64,000 nt of DNA from Psychroserpens damuponensis (GTDB lineage Bacteria; Bacteroidota; Bacteroidia; Flavobacteriales; Flavobacteriaceae): assembly GCF_000826655.1 (NCBI RefSeq), contig NZ_JXJO01000024.1, forward strand, positions 310,001 through 374,000, given 5' to 3'. The notes under the pieces are model-generated. The model worked only from the letters and a program-made list of their open reading frames with translations. It ran no database searches and was not told the DNA's origin. Made by a program: the position numbers and the translations under genes. Below, one piece after another: positions 36,259 to 46,617 of this stretch (the first letter of the stretch is position 1; every line of letters begins with the position of its first letter).

Positions 36259-38166
36259 CTACAACGCATTATCTTTTATATCCTGAACACATTCTGGATT
36301 GAGCAACGTACTAATGTCTCCTAGATTACTGGTATCTTTTTCGGCAATTTTACGTAGAATACGTCGCATAATTTTTCCGCTACGTGTTTTTGGTAAGCCT
36401 TCGGTAAATTGTATTTTATCTAATTTAGCTATAGGACCAATTCTATCTGAAATTAATTGATTGATCTCTTTTCTAAGATTGTCATGATTTCTACTTTCAC
36501 CAACATCTTTTAATGTAATATACCCATACAAGGCAGATCCTTTCACATCATGAGGAAAACCAACAATGGCACTCTCAGAAATTGCAGGATGCTCATTGAT
36601 GGCATCTTCTATTGGCGCTGTTCCTAAATTATGGCCAGATACAATAATAACGTCATCTACACGACCTGTTATTCTATAATAACCAACTTCGTCTCGCAAG
36701 GCACCATCTCCTGTAAAATACTTATTTTCATAGGTAGAAAAATAGGTATCTTTATAACGTTGGTGATTTCCCCAAATGGTACGTGCTATACTTGGCCAAG
36801 GAAATTTTATACTCAAACGACCTTCTACCTGATTGCCTTTTAATTCTTCACCATTTTCATCCATTAAACAGGGCTGGATTCCAATAAAAGGCAAAGTTGC
36901 ATAGGTTGGTTTTGTTGGTGTGACATATGGGATTGGTGTTATCATAATGCCTCCTGTTTCGGTTTGCCACCAAGAATCAATAATGGGGCTTTTTCCTTTA
37001 CCAACATTATCATTATACCAATGCCATGCTTCTTCATTTATAGGTTCTCCTACGCTTCCCAAAACCTTTAGGGATGATAAATCATATTTTTCTATGAGAT
37101 CGACACCTTGCTTTGCCAAGGCTCTAATGGCTGTTGGTGCTGTATAAAACTGAGTGACTTTATGTTTTTGTACAATATCCCAAAAGCGTCCAAAATCGGG
37201 ATAACTTGGCACTCCTTCAAACATAACTGTTGTTGCTCCATTTGCTAAAGGACCATACACAATGTATGAGTGACCAGTAATCCAGCCAATATCTGCTGTA
37301 CACCAATATACATCACCTTCTCTATATTGAAAGGCATTTTTAAATGTGTAAGCTGTATAAACCATATAACCTGCTGTGGTATGTACCATGCCTTTTGGAG
37401 TACCCGTAGATCCAGATGTGTATAAAATAAATAAGGGATCTTCGGCTTGCATTATTTCTGCCTTACATTCATTTGAGGCGCTGTCTAATAAAGGTTGTAG
37501 CCATTTATCACGACCTTCTTTCATAGTTATAGCTGAGTTAATTCGCTTTGCGACTAAAACAGTCTCAACACCTTTACAGTTTTCTAATGCGTCGTCTACA
37601 ATACCTTTTAAATCGATGGTTTTTGCGCCGCGATAAGAGCCATCTGCAGTGATCACTATTTTACAATCACTATCATTAATTCTAGTTGCTAATGCTGTAG
37701 AAGAAAACCCAGCAAACACAACGGAATGTATAGCTCCTATTCTAGCACAGGCTAAAATCGAAATTGCTAATTCTGGAATCATGGGTACGTAAATACAAAC
37801 ACGATCGCCTTTTTTTACACCTTGATTTTTTAACACATTTGCAAACTGATTAACGCGTTGATGTAATTGATTGTAAGTTATATGCTCTGCACCTTCGTTG
37901 GGATCATTAGGTTCAAACAAAATAGCGGTTTGTTCTCCTCTTGTTGCTAAATGTCTATCAATACAATTTTCGGTAATGTTTAATTGTGCTCCTTCAAACC
38001 ATTTTACTTCTGGTTTTTTAAAATCCCAACTTAAAACCTTATCCCATTTTTTTCGCCAAAGAAAGTGTTCTCCTGCGATTTCTTCCCAAAAATTTTCAGG
38101 ATCTCTAACTGATTTTCTGTAAACTTGATAGTATTCTTCTAAATGTTTTATGTGATAATTACTCAT
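36259..38166 (-). CDS. acs: acetyl-CoA synthetase
   Basis: 635 residues. Adenylate-forming enzyme with the P-loop-like FILYTSGSTGTPKGMVH, WWQTETGGIMITP, TGRVDDVIIVSGHNLGT hinge, and the C-terminal KTRSGKIMRRILRKIA whose lysine is the usual acetylation target. It makes acetyl-CoA from acetate and ATP. The gene is the last of a leftward cluster: acetate symporter five bases upstream, then DUF4212, DUF779 and aldehyde dehydrogenase. Confidence 0.95.
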   Translation of the reverse strand: MSNYHIKHLEEYYQVYRKSVRDPENFWEEIAGEHFLWRKKWDKVLSWDFKKPEVKWFEGAQLNITENCIDRHLATRGEQTAILFEPNDPNEGAEHITYNQLHQRVNQFANVLKNQGVKKGDRVCIYVPMIPELAISILACARIGAIHSVVFAGFSSTALATRINDSDCKIVITADGSYRGAKTIDLKGIVDDALENCKGVETVLVAKRINSAITMKEGRDKWLQPLLDSASNECKAEIMQAEDPLFILYTSGSTGTPKGMVHTTAGYMVYTAYTFKNAFQYREGDVYWCTADIGWITGHSYIVYGPLANGATTVMFEGVPSYPDFGRFWDIVQKHKVTQFYTAPTAIRALAKQGVDLIEKYDLSSLKVLGSVGEPINEEAWHWYNDNVGKGKSPIIDSWWQTETGGIMITPIPYVTPTKPTYATLPFIGIQPCLMDENGEELKGNQVEGRLSIKFPWPSIARTIWGNHQRYKDTYFSTYENKYFTGDGALRDEVGYYRITGRVDDVIIVSGHNLGTAPIEDAINEHPAISESAIVGFPHDVKGSALYGYITLKDVGESRNHDNLRKEINQLISDRIGPIAKLDKIQFTEGLPKTRSGKIMRRILRKIAEKDTSNLGDISTLLNPECVQDIKDNAL

Positions 38167-38171
38167 GATTA

Positions 38172-39908
38172 TTAATGATTAATGGCATTATTTACTCCGC
38201 TTGGAATTCTAATATTTTCAACTATTTCTTGTACGTCTTCTGGTGGTGGTTTTGTAAACTTCATTACAACTATGGATACCATAAAGTTAAGCATCATGGC
38301 AATACTTCCAAAACCTTCGGGAGAAATACCAAACCACCATTCGTTTTTGCTTGGTAGTGCGGCATCAAACCAACCTAGTCTATACTTCATCATATAAAGT
38401 AACATGGCTGTAATACCTACAACCATACCAGCAATTGCTCCTTCTTTATTCATTTTTTTATAAAATATACCAAGTATAATTGCTGGAAAAAAAGAAGCGG
38501 CAGCTAATCCAAAAGCTAAAGCAACCACAGCTGCTACAAAACCAGGTGGATGTATACCAAAATATCCAGCGACACAAACAGCTCCTACGGCTGATAATCG
38601 TGCAGCGACTAGTTCTCCTTTTTCTGAAATTTTAGGGTTAAATACTTTCTTTATTAAATCATGAGAAACTGATGCTGAAATCACCAAAAGTAAGCCAGCA
38701 GCTGTTGATAACGCAGCAGCCAATCCTCCTGCAGCAACTAGTGCAATCACCCAATTGGGTAGTTTTGCAATTTCGGGATTTGCTAAAACCATAATATCTC
38801 TATCAACGACCAATTCATTAATAGTCTCATCTGCTACATATTGAATTTTACCATCCTTATTTTTATCAGTAAATGTGATTAACCCTGTAGTTTCCCATTT
38901 TTTAAACCATTGTGGAACATCTGAATACGGTTGATTAGAAACCGTTTCAATCATATTTGTTCTTGCAAAAACAGCTACAGCAGGTGCTGTTGAGTATAAA
39001 ATTACGATTAACAATAGAGCAATTCCTGCAGATTTGCGTGCATCTTTCACACGTTTTACAGTAAAAAATCGTACAATTACATGAGGTAATCCTGCTGTCC
39101 CTACCATTAAAGCCAAGGTAATGGCAAACATATCTACTGTAGATTTAGAACCTTCAGTATATTCTGAAAACCCAAGTTCTGTGCTTAAACCATCTAATTT
39201 ATCAAGCAAAAATGTACCAGAACCATCACTTAATTGGCTACCAAAACCTAATTGTGGTATTGGATTTCCTGTCATTTGAATTGAAATAAAAATAGCTGGT
39301 ACCATAAAAGCAAAAATCAGCACACAATATTGAGCTACTTGTGTATAAGTGATACCTTTCATACCTCCTAAAACGGCATAAAATAAAACAATCAACATCC
39401 CAATAATAACACCAGTATTAATATCTACTTCTAGAAATCGTGAGAATACGATACCAACACCACGCATTTGACCAGCCACATACGTAAACGATACTATAAG
39501 AGCACAAAATACAGCTACGATTCTAGCTGTTTTAGAATAGTAACGATCTCCTATAAAATCAGGAACTGTAAACTTTCCAAATTTTCGCAAATATGGTGCT
39601 AATAATAAGGCTAATAGCACATAACCACCTGTCCATCCCATTAAATACACAGCTCCATCGTATCCTGCAAAAGAGATGATGCCTGCCATGGAAATAAATG
39701 ATGCTGCACTCATCCAATCTGCTGCAGTTGCCATTCCATTTGCTAAAGGAGAAACTCCTCCTCCTGCAACATAAAATTCTTTTGTAGAACTTGCTCTAGA
39801 CCAAATTGCGATACCAATATATAGCGCAAACGTAATACCAACTAAAATGTAAGTCCACGTTTGAACATCTAAATTTGCAATGAGTAATCCCTTATTCATC
39901 ATAGCCAT
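38172..39908 (-). CDS. actP: cation/acetate symporter (SSS family)
   Basis: 578 residues, about thirteen membrane helices. The SSS landmarks FYVAGGGVSPLANGMATAAD (near 46-65), FIGDRYYSKTAR and LAAALSTAAGLLLVISASVSHDL are those of ActP-type acetate permeases. A ~60-residue loop around residue 330-375 contains a DKNKDGK motif. The start overlaps the DUF4212 gene by 17 bases; a second ATG at 39899 is an alternative. It supplies acetate to the synthetase encoded next. Confidence 0.9.
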   Translation of the reverse strand: MAMMNKGLLIANLDVQTWTYILVGITFALYIGIAIWSRASSTKEFYVAGGGVSPLANGMATAADWMSAASFISMAGIISFAGYDGAVYLMGWTGGYVLLALLLAPYLRKFGKFTVPDFIGDRYYSKTARIVAVFCALIVSFTYVAGQMRGVGIVFSRFLEVDINTGVIIGMLIVLFYAVLGGMKGITYTQVAQYCVLIFAFMVPAIFISIQMTGNPIPQLGFGSQLSDGSGTFLLDKLDGLSTELGFSEYTEGSKSTVDMFAITLALMVGTAGLPHVIVRFFTVKRVKDARKSAGIALLLIVILYSTAPAVAVFARTNMIETVSNQPYSDVPQWFKKWETTGLITFTDKNKDGKIQYVADETINELVVDRDIMVLANPEIAKLPNWVIALVAAGGLAAALSTAAGLLLVISASVSHDLIKKVFNPKISEKGELVAARLSAVGAVCVAGYFGIHPPGFVAAVVALAFGLAAASFFPAIILGIFYKKMNKEGAIAGMVVGITAMLLYMMKYRLGWFDAALPSKNEWWFGISPEGFGSIAMMLNFMVSIVVMKFTKPPPEDVQEIVENIRIPSGVNNAINH

Positions 39909-40149
39909 ATTTTTTATCTAATTTATTCATCAATCTTACATAAACAAATATGAGTATCACAAAAACATACAATGACCCTTGCTGTGCGAACCAAAATCCT
40001 AATTTAAAACCTTTAATTTTTATTTGATTTAATTCGTCTTTAAAAACAATACCAGCACCATAGGAGACTAAAAACCATATAAAAAGTAAGATGAGCACAT
40101 ACTTTATATTTTCTTTCCAATAGGCTTTAGCCTTATTTACTTTGGACAT
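39892..40149 (-). CDS. DUF4212 small symporter subunit
   Basis: 85 residues, two transmembrane segments (about 16-34 and 50-72), with the KAYWKENIKYVLILL opening and FWFAQQGSLYVFVILIFVYVRLMNKLDKKYG ending typical of DUF4212. This family is almost always encoded before an SSS acetate/solute symporter, as here, and is taken to be an accessory subunit. Genes overlap by 17 bases. Confidence 0.9.
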   Translation of the reverse strand: MSKVNKAKAYWKENIKYVLILLFIWFLVSYGAGIVFKDELNQIKIKGFKLGFWFAQQGSLYVFVILIFVYVRLMNKLDKKYGYDE

Positions 40150-40185
40150 AATTATAATTTAGAATGTTAAAAGTTTAAAAGATAG

Positions 40186-40542
40186 TTATTTTGTGTTAAA
40201 AAACATTTCTTCTTCCTTAGTTAACATTCTAGAATGAATTAAAAAACGAAGACCTAACGGGATTTCTAAAGAAAAACTTGCGCCACGACCTTCGGTAATA
40301 TCAACAGTTAAATGTGTATGTTTCCAATATTCAAATTGATCTTGATTCATGTAAAAGTTAACATCATTTAGAGTTCCTAATAAAACATCGCTGTCATCTA
40401 GATACATATCTTCTTTTTCAAAAACCATTGGTGCAGATCCATCACAACAGCCACCACTTTGATGAAAAATTAAATCACCATGTTTTTCTTTTAATTGTTC
40501 TAAAACTTTTGCTGCTTTATCTGTAATTGTTACTCGCTCCAT
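40186..40542 (-). CDS. DUF779 protein
   Basis: 118 residues, soluble. FHQSGGCCDGSAPM (about 26-39) with a double cysteine is the DUF779 hallmark, followed by VDITEGRGASFSLEIPLGLRF. DUF779 genes are commonly coupled to aldehyde dehydrogenases of the ExaC type; the role is unknown, though a redox or maturation function is plausible from the cysteines. Separated from the dehydrogenase by a 70-base gap holding a hairpin. Confidence 0.85.
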   Translation of the reverse strand: MERVTITDKAAKVLEQLKEKHGDLIFHQSGGCCDGSAPMVFEKEDMYLDDSDVLLGTLNDVNFYMNQDQFEYWKHTHLTVDITEGRGASFSLEIPLGLRFLIHSRMLTKEEEMFFNTK

Positions 40543-40556
40543 AATATAAAGGTATT

Positions 40557-40590
40557 AAAAAGGCTGAATTTAAATAAGAATCCAGCCTTT
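40557..40590 (-). terminator. terminator/attenuator between aldehyde dehydrogenase and DUF779
   Basis: Stem AAAGGCTG/CAGCCTTT with a 16-base loop. Read leftward it ends in a T5 run. Probably gives partial termination after the dehydrogenase. Confidence 0.6.
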
Positions 40591-40612
40591 AGTGCTATTA
40601 ATTCAATTTCTA

Positions 40613-42112
40613 CTAAAAGAAACCTAATTTATTCTTGTCATACGAGATGAGCATGTTTTTAGTTTGGCGATAATAATTAAGCATCATCACATGATTCTCT
40701 CTACCAAACCCAGATTTTTTGTATCCTCCAAATGGTGCATGTGCTGGATACGCATGGTAACAATTCACCCAAACACGACCTGCTTTTATGGCTCTTGGAA
40801 TTTGGTATAATTGATGTGCATCTCGTGTCCAAACTCCTGCTCCTAATCCGTAGAGCGTGTCATTTGCAATTTCTATAGCTTCGGCCTCATCTTTAAATTT
40901 AGTAACACAAGCTACTGGTCCGAAAATTTCTTCTTGAAAAACCCTCATTTTATTATGGCCTTCTAGAATTGTTGGTTTTATATAAAACCCGTTGGCAAAA
41001 TCTCCATTTAATGTATTTGCTTCTCCTCCTGTTAATACTTTAGCGCCTTCATCTTTTCCTATTTTGAAATAGGATTGAATTTTTTCATATTGATCATTAG
41101 ACGCTTGTGCTCCAACCATTGTATTGGTATCATAAGGATTATCTTGAATGATTGCATTTGTACGTTCAATAACACGCTCCATAAAAGCATCATAAATATC
41201 TTCTTGAACTAAAATTCTTGAAGGACAGGTACACACTTCTCCTTGATTAAAGGCAAATAAAACAGCACCTTCAATAGCTTTGTCTAAGTAAGCATCATCA
41301 TGATCCATAACCGAATTAAAGAACACGTTAGGCGATTTACCTCCTAGTTCCATAGTAACTGGATTTAAATTTTTTGAAGCATATTGCATAATAAGTTGCC
41401 CTGTAGTTGTTTCTCCAGTAAATGCTACTTTATCAACTTTTGAACTAGAGGCCAAAGGCTTTCCTGCTTCTGGGCCAAAACCGTGAACAACATTCACTAC
41501 TCCTGGAGGAAATACTTCTGCTATTTTTTCCATTAGTAAGGTTGCTGTTGAAGGCGTTTGTTCTGCAGGTTTTAACACCACACAATTACCTGTAACTAAA
41601 GCTGGTGGTAATTTCCAAGATAGCATGAGTAATGGGAAATTCCAAGGAATAATTTGACCAACAACACCTAATGGTTCTTTAATATTCATGGACAACGTAT
41701 GCTGATCTAATTCTGTTGCGCTTCCTTCTTCAGAACGAATACACGCAGCAAAATAACGCCAATGGTCTACTGCCAATGGAACATCTGCATTGAGGGTTTC
41801 TCTAATTGGCTTACCATTATCACAAGTTTCTACTAATGCAAATTCTTCTAAATTAGCTTCAATAATATCTGCAACTTTATTTAAAAGTGTAGAGCGTTCT
41901 GTTGCCGATGTATTTCCCCAAGCTTCTTTAGCTGCGTTTGCAGCATCTAAAGCTAACTCGACATCTTCTTTCTGAGAACGTGGATATTTTGCTATTAAAG
42001 TATTATCAACAGGAGATGTATTTTCAAAATATTGGCCACCTATAGGATCTACAAATTTTCCATTTATAAAATTGCCATATTTCTCTTTAAATTTTGGTTT
42101 TGAATAACTCAT
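40613..42112 (-). CDS. aldehyde dehydrogenase (acetaldehyde-type)
   Basis: 499 residues, full [23 protein letters not shown] (NAD site), [21 protein letters not shown] (general-base Glu), and [11 protein letters not shown], where the first Cys is catalytic. The pairing with DUF779 and an AraC regulator points to the ExaC/AcoD group that oxidises acetaldehyde to acetate. With the downstream acetate symporter and acetyl-CoA synthetase this makes a route from C2 aldehyde or acetate to acetyl-CoA. Confidence 0.9.
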   Translation of the reverse strand: MSYSKPKFKEKYGNFINGKFVDPIGGQYFENTSPVDNTLIAKYPRSQKEDVELALDAANAAKEAWGNTSATERSTLLNKVADIIEANLEEFALVETCDNGKPIRETLNADVPLAVDHWRYFAACIRSEEGSATELDQHTLSMNIKEPLGVVGQIIPWNFPLLMLSWKLPPALVTGNCVVLKPAEQTPSTATLLMEKIAEVFPPGVVNVVHGFGPEAGKPLASSSKVDKVAFTGETTTGQLIMQYASKNLNPVTMELGGKSPNVFFNSVMDHDDAYLDKAIEGAVLFAFNQGEVCTCPSRILVQEDIYDAFMERVIERTNAIIQDNPYDTNTMVGAQASNDQYEKIQSYFKIGKDEGAKVLTGGEANTLNGDFANGFYIKPTILEGHNKMRVFQEEIFGPVACVTKFKDEAEAIEIANDTLYGLGAGVWTRDAHQLYQIPRAIKAGRVWVNCYHAYPAHAPFGGYKKSGFGRENHVMMLNYYRQTKNMLISYDKNKLGFF

Positions 42113-42339
42113 TTTATACTAATTTATATGATTAAACTGATTATCTTACTATAAAACCCATGTTAAAAAAAGAACGCTAACCTTAACACATCCTTAACTT
42201 TTAACACCAAATATTACTGATAAGATAATTTTTATAAAGATATTTTATAGAATCCTAAATCAATTGCACATAATTATCATTATATTGAACATATCTATTA
42301 TTATATAATTGTACCTATTAATTTTTTGTAATATTGTAT

Positions 42340-43260
42340 ATGAGTCATTTATTAAATCATCATAAAAGCCTGAGAAAACTCTCAACTTTGGTTGAGAATA
42401 GAACGACATATAATGCTGAATATGCCGAGTTAAACATTTATGAAACTCATGCTATTGCCGAAAAAGTGTCATTAACTTTTGACTTCCCAATCATTGCTAG
42501 TATGTTAACAGGAAAAAAAGTAATGCATATAGATGGCATCCCTTCATTTGACTTTTTCCCAGGAGAATCTGTAGTCATGCCAACCAATAAAGAAATGATT
42601 ATTGATTTCCCTATTGCTAAAGAAAGTGATCCTACTCAATGTTTAGCTTTAGGAATTGATGCTACTAAAATTGAAGAAGTTGTAGATAATTTTAATAGGA
42701 TTGTCGCTATTGAAAATGAAAATAAATCTTGGGATTTAGACGCTAATACTTCACATTTAATTAATAATACTGCTGTTAATCATCTCGTAGAGCGTTTAAC
42801 TTATACGTTTACTAATAACAGTAAATCTAAAGATGTATTATTAGATCTTATGATACAGGAATTAATTGTGAGATTGCTACAAACTAAAGCTAAGTCTTTA
42901 ATACTTGCCAATCAAGATCAAATTTTTAATGACACTAGAATTGGTACTGTTATCAAATTTATTAAGGAGAACCTTACCAATAAAGACATTACAGTTGATC
43001 AATTAGCAAAAAAAGCATACATGAGTACGTCTCATTTTCATAAACAGTTTAAAAACACCTTAGGCATCTCTCCTATTGATTATATCAATTCTGAAAAAAT
43101 TAAATTTTCAAAACAACTCATCAAACAATCTAAAGATTTTAGAATGTCTGAAATTGCATTTAAATCGGGTTTTAATAATACAAGTTATTTTAATAGGCAA
43201 TTTAAAAAGATGGAACTCATGACACCTCAGCAATTTAAAAATTCTGTTACCAAAATTTAA
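42340..43260 (+). CDS. AraC-family transcriptional regulator
   Basis: 306 residues from ATG 42340 (MSHLLNHHKSL). The N-terminal part is the AraC_N/cupin-like ligand domain (GIPSFDFFPGESVVMP). The C-terminal ~100 residues hold two helix-turn-helix motifs: ITVDQLAKKAYMSTSHFHKQFKN and MSEIAFKSGFNNTSYFNRQFKK. It is divergent from the aldehyde dehydrogenase with a 227-base intergenic region, so it very probably controls that cluster. No obvious paired direct repeat was picked out in the intergenic region. Confidence 0.9.
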   Translation: MSHLLNHHKSLRKLSTLVENRTTYNAEYAELNIYETHAIAEKVSLTFDFPIIASMLTGKKVMHIDGIPSFDFFPGESVVMPTNKEMIIDFPIAKESDPTQCLALGIDATKIEEVVDNFNRIVAIENENKSWDLDANTSHLINNTAVNHLVERLTYTFTNNSKSKDVLLDLMIQELIVRLLQTKAKSLILANQDQIFNDTRIGTVIKFIKENLTNKDITVDQLAKKAYMSTSHFHKQFKNTLGISPIDYINSEKIKFSKQLIKQSKDFRMSEIAFKSGFNNTSYFNRQFKKMELMTPQQFKNSVTKI

Positions 43261-44639
43261 GTATTCTTCAAACGTTCGCGATACGCTTTAACCTCTCTCA
43301 CAACTCGTGGAGCCATAATAATGGTTGCCAACATGGTAGGTATAGCCATAAACGCAAAAATACCATCTATTAAATTTATCATCGCTTCAAAAGGTGTTGT
43401 TGCTGCTAGAATAATACTAAGAATATAAAGATAGTTGTAATAGTGTTTTTTATTTGCTCCTATTAGAAATGAAGTACATTTGGTTCCGTAGTAAGCATAA
43501 GAAAACAATGACGATACACTAAAAATAAACACACAAATCATAAGAAGATATTGGCCGTAACCTGGCATCGCATTTTGAAAAGCAGAAGCTGTTAGTGACA
43601 CACCATTATCTGAGGTCGTTTCCCAAACTCCTGTCACTAAAATTGCTAAAGACGTTAGTGTACAAACAATTAGCGTATCAATTACAGGACCTAACATAGC
43701 CACTAATCCTTCGCGTACAGGTTCATCGGTTTTGGCTGCACCATGTGCCATTGGAGCTGTACCAATTCCTGCTTCATTAGAAAAAGCTCCTCGTTTTATT
43801 CCTAAAAGCACAAGAGCACCAAGAACACCTCCTAACACATCTTTATTACTTTCTGGATCTAAATAATTAGCTTCAAAAGCATCTGTAAAAATCATAATGA
43901 AATATTTTGGTACTTCAGTATAATTTACTGCAAGTATAATAAGCACCAAAACAAAATATAAAATAACCATAGATGGCACCATTTTGGAAGCAATATTACT
44001 AATACGTTTTAAACCACCAAGAATGACCACACTGGTCAATACAACTAAAACTGCAGCTATAATCAGGTTACTTCCTAAACTTACTTCTACGCCATTTGGG
44101 ATTAATATAATGTCGTTTATAGCTTGTTTTAATTGATTGACATTTACAACTGGTAATGCTCCTAACATTCCGAAGAAAGAAAACATAACTGCTAAAAACT
44201 TCCAATTTTTTCCTAAACCTTCTGTAATAAAATACATGGGACCACCTTGTAAATCGCCATTACTATCCTTACCTCTATACATAATTGCCAATGTTGATGT
44301 AAAAAATTTTGTGCTCATACCAACAATGGCACTAATCCACATCCAAAACATGGCTCCTGGTCCACCAACCGAAATCGCTAAAGCCACACCTGCAATATTT
44401 CCCATGCCAATAGTAGACGACAATGCAGTTGTTAATGCCTTAAAATGGCTAATTTCTCCAGGATCATTAGGATCATCATACTTACCACGAAGCACTTGAA
44501 TGGCGTGACCAAAAAACCGAAATGGTAAAAATCTTGAGACGATAAGTAAATATAACCCTCCACCAATTAGTAAAACTAATAATGGAATTCCCCATGCTAA
44601 AGAAGAGAAATGACTCGCAAATTCGTTTATAAAATCCAT
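43257..44639 (-). CDS. sodium:alanine/glycine symporter (AGCS family)
   Basis: 460 residues, about eleven membrane segments. AGCS signatures: LTTALSSTIGMGNIAGVALAI (70-90 region), GGPGAMFWMWISA, GGPMYFITEGLG, and GIKRGAFSNEAGIGTAPMAHG. It imports small neutral amino acids with sodium. Its stop shares TTAA with the AraC gene. Confidence 0.9.
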   Translation of the reverse strand: MDFINEFASHFSSLAWGIPLLVLLIGGGLYLLIVSRFLPFRFFGHAIQVLRGKYDDPNDPGEISHFKALTTALSSTIGMGNIAGVALAISVGGPGAMFWMWISAIVGMSTKFFTSTLAIMYRGKDSNGDLQGGPMYFITEGLGKNWKFLAVMFSFFGMLGALPVVNVNQLKQAINDIILIPNGVEVSLGSNLIIAAVLVVLTSVVILGGLKRISNIASKMVPSMVILYFVLVLIILAVNYTEVPKYFIMIFTDAFEANYLDPESNKDVLGGVLGALVLLGIKRGAFSNEAGIGTAPMAHGAAKTDEPVREGLVAMLGPVIDTLIVCTLTSLAILVTGVWETTSDNGVSLTASAFQNAMPGYGQYLLMICVFIFSVSSLFSYAYYGTKCTSFLIGANKKHYYNYLYILSIILAATTPFEAMINLIDGIFAFMAIPTMLATIIMAPRVVREVKAYRERLKNT

Positions 44640-44726
44640 ATATTTTTCCTGAATTAATCTTCGAAGATATTAAACTTAGCCAACATAAAAATTAAAAGTA
44701 TCTTTATCTCCTTAATTTCATCCCAA

Positions 44727-45815
44727 TTGAAAACTAACCGACTCTTTTTTATTGATGCTGTGCGAGCTTTTGCTATCATAATGATGCTACAAGGCCATTT
44801 TATTAACACGCTACTCAACCCTATTTACAGAGATGACACTAATATAGCCTTTCAAATTTGGACCTATTTTAGAGGTATAACTGCACCAACATTTTTTACA
44901 ATATCTGGTTTGGTTTTTTTATACCTGCTTTTACGAGCCAAAAATAAAGGTGACGACACTATAAGAATAAAAAAAGGCCTTTACAGAGGATTACTTTTAA
45001 TTGGTATTGGTTATGCACTTCGTATTGATTTATTTAGTTTGTTTTATGGTCATTTTAATACTTCTTTTTTTATAATTGATGTCTTGCAATGTATTGGTTT
45101 ATCACTCATACTTCTTATTGGATGCTATGTTTTACTTCGGAAAAAAGTTTGGCTACTGTCGTTGTTTTTATTCCTTTTAGGTTTTGGTTGCTTTTTAGCC
45201 GAACCTTTATACCGTAATTTAGATTTGAGTCATATTCCAATTATTTTTGCTAATTATATGAGCAAAGCCAATGGCTCAATTTTCACGATTTTACCTTGGT
45301 TTGGATTTACTGCATTTGGCGGATTTCTAGCAACAGTTTTCTTCTCTCATGCGCATAGAAACCGATTTAGATTAGTGACCGTTATATGTTTTGTGATTTT
45401 TGGAAGCATCTTAATTGAATACTCTTCATACTTGTTGATGAGATTGCATCATTTTACAAATATTGAGCTTTTTAAAGCCTCTGCTTATTATAATTATTTG
45501 TTTACACGCTTCGGAAATGTGCTTTTGCTTTTTGCTGTATTCTATGCTGCAGAACCGTTTTTAAAGGGTTCACTAATTGGAAAAATCGGACAAAAAACCT
45601 TATCCATCTACGTCATTCATTTTATAATCATCTACGGAAGTTTTACAGGTCTTGGACTCAATCACTTTTATTTAAAAGCGTTAAACCCTACACAAGCTAT
45701 TATTGGAACACTTGTTTTTATCATTGTTGTGTGTTGTATTTCTTTTTATTACGTTAAAACAAATGCATTTATTTATAATGGTGTTAGAAAATTAATACAC
45801 AAACTTAAAAACTAA
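44727..45815 (+). CDS. DUF1624 / heparan-acetyltransferase-like membrane protein
   Basis: 362 residues starting at TTG (no ATG in a sensible position). About ten transmembrane helices. The opening RLFFIDAVRAFAIIMMLQGHF is the conserved start of DUF1624/HGSNAT-like acyltransferases, with the catalytic-type His in QGHF. FRGITAPTFFTISGLVF follows. Possibly transfers acetyl groups to an envelope glycan; substrate unknown. Confidence 0.75.
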   Translation: MKTNRLFFIDAVRAFAIIMMLQGHFINTLLNPIYRDDTNIAFQIWTYFRGITAPTFFTISGLVFLYLLLRAKNKGDDTIRIKKGLYRGLLLIGIGYALRIDLFSLFYGHFNTSFFIIDVLQCIGLSLILLIGCYVLLRKKVWLLSLFLFLLGFGCFLAEPLYRNLDLSHIPIIFANYMSKANGSIFTILPWFGFTAFGGFLATVFFSHAHRNRFRLVTVICFVIFGSILIEYSSYLLMRLHHFTNIELFKASAYYNYLFTRFGNVLLLFAVFYAAEPFLKGSLIGKIGQKTLSIYVIHFIIIYGSFTGLGLNHFYLKALNPTQAIIGTLVFIIVVCCISFYYVKTNAFIYNGVRKLIHKLKN

Positions 45816-45837
45816 AACTTTTACTACTTTAGTAATT

Positions 45838-46617
45838 ATGAATACAATTGATATTAGAACAGTAAATGTTATACAATATATAAATCCCTTGCGAGAAGGC
45901 GGCTCACTTCCTGCCATCGTAAAGGCAGATGACGGTTTTCTATATGTATTAAAATTTAGAGGTGCTGGGCAAGGTAAAAAAGCACTTATTGCCGAACTTC
46001 TTGGTGGTGAACTAGCACGTGCCATCGGATTAAAAATCCCTGAATTAGTCTTTATGAACCTAGATGATTCATTTAGCAAAACAGAACCAGATGAGGAAAT
46101 TCAAGATTTACTAAAATTTAGTGTAGGTCTCAATTTAGGACTTCATTTTTTATCAAGTGCTATTACTTTTGACCCACTAGTTGTTGAAGTAGATGCCATA
46201 ACAGCTTCAAAAATAGTATTGCTTGATAGCATTATAAGCAATATAGATAGAACTGTAAAAAATACTAATTTGCTTCAATGGAATAAAGAATTATGGGTTA
46301 TTGATAATGGTGCAAGTTTCTATTTTCACCATAATTGGAATACATGGGAAAATCATCTTACCAGAACATTTCCGCTCATAAAAGATCACGTATTGCTTAA
46401 AAGTGCTACAAATTTAAAAGAAGCATCTTCTCATATTACTACTACTCTCAATGCTAATAAAATTAAAGAAATCATCTCCTTAATTCCTGAAGATTGGTTA
46501 GAAAATGAAGCAGATACAATGGCTACAAGCGACATGAGAACTGCTTATGAAACGTATATTAATACGAGGCTAAATAAAATTGATGAATTAGTTAAAGAAG
46601 CGCAAGATGCAAGATAA
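45838..46617 (+). CDS. HipA-like kinase
   Basis: 259 residues, shorter than E. coli HipA (440) and lacking its N-terminal subdomain. Seen in order: GGSLPAIVKADDGFLYVLKFRGAGQG (nucleotide loop and Lys), a core glutamate region (LGGELARAIGL), DSIISNIDRTVKNTN corresponding to the HipA catalytic-loop D-x(4)-N, and WVIDNGASFYF for the metal-binding Asp. These residues look intact, so an active Ser/Thr kinase is likely. There is no HipB-type antitoxin upstream; the partner is DUF3037, overlapping by 11 bases. Confidence 0.8.
   Translation: MNTIDIRTVNVIQYINPLREGGSLPAIVKADDGFLYVLKFRGAGQGKKALIAELLGGELARAIGLKIPELVFMNLDDSFSKTEPDEEIQDLLKFSVGLNLGLHFLSSAITFDPLVVEVDAITASKIVLLDSIISNIDRTVKNTNLLQWNKELWVIDNGASFYFHHNWNTWENHLTRTFPLIKDHVLLKSATNLKEASSHITTTLNANKIKEIISLIPEDWLENEADTMATSDMRTAYETYINTRLNKIDELVKEAQDAR

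Noticed and set aside
45838-46617. Classical HipBA toxin-antitoxin operon
   Set aside because: No HTH antitoxin precedes the kinase and it lacks the HipA N-terminal subdomain.
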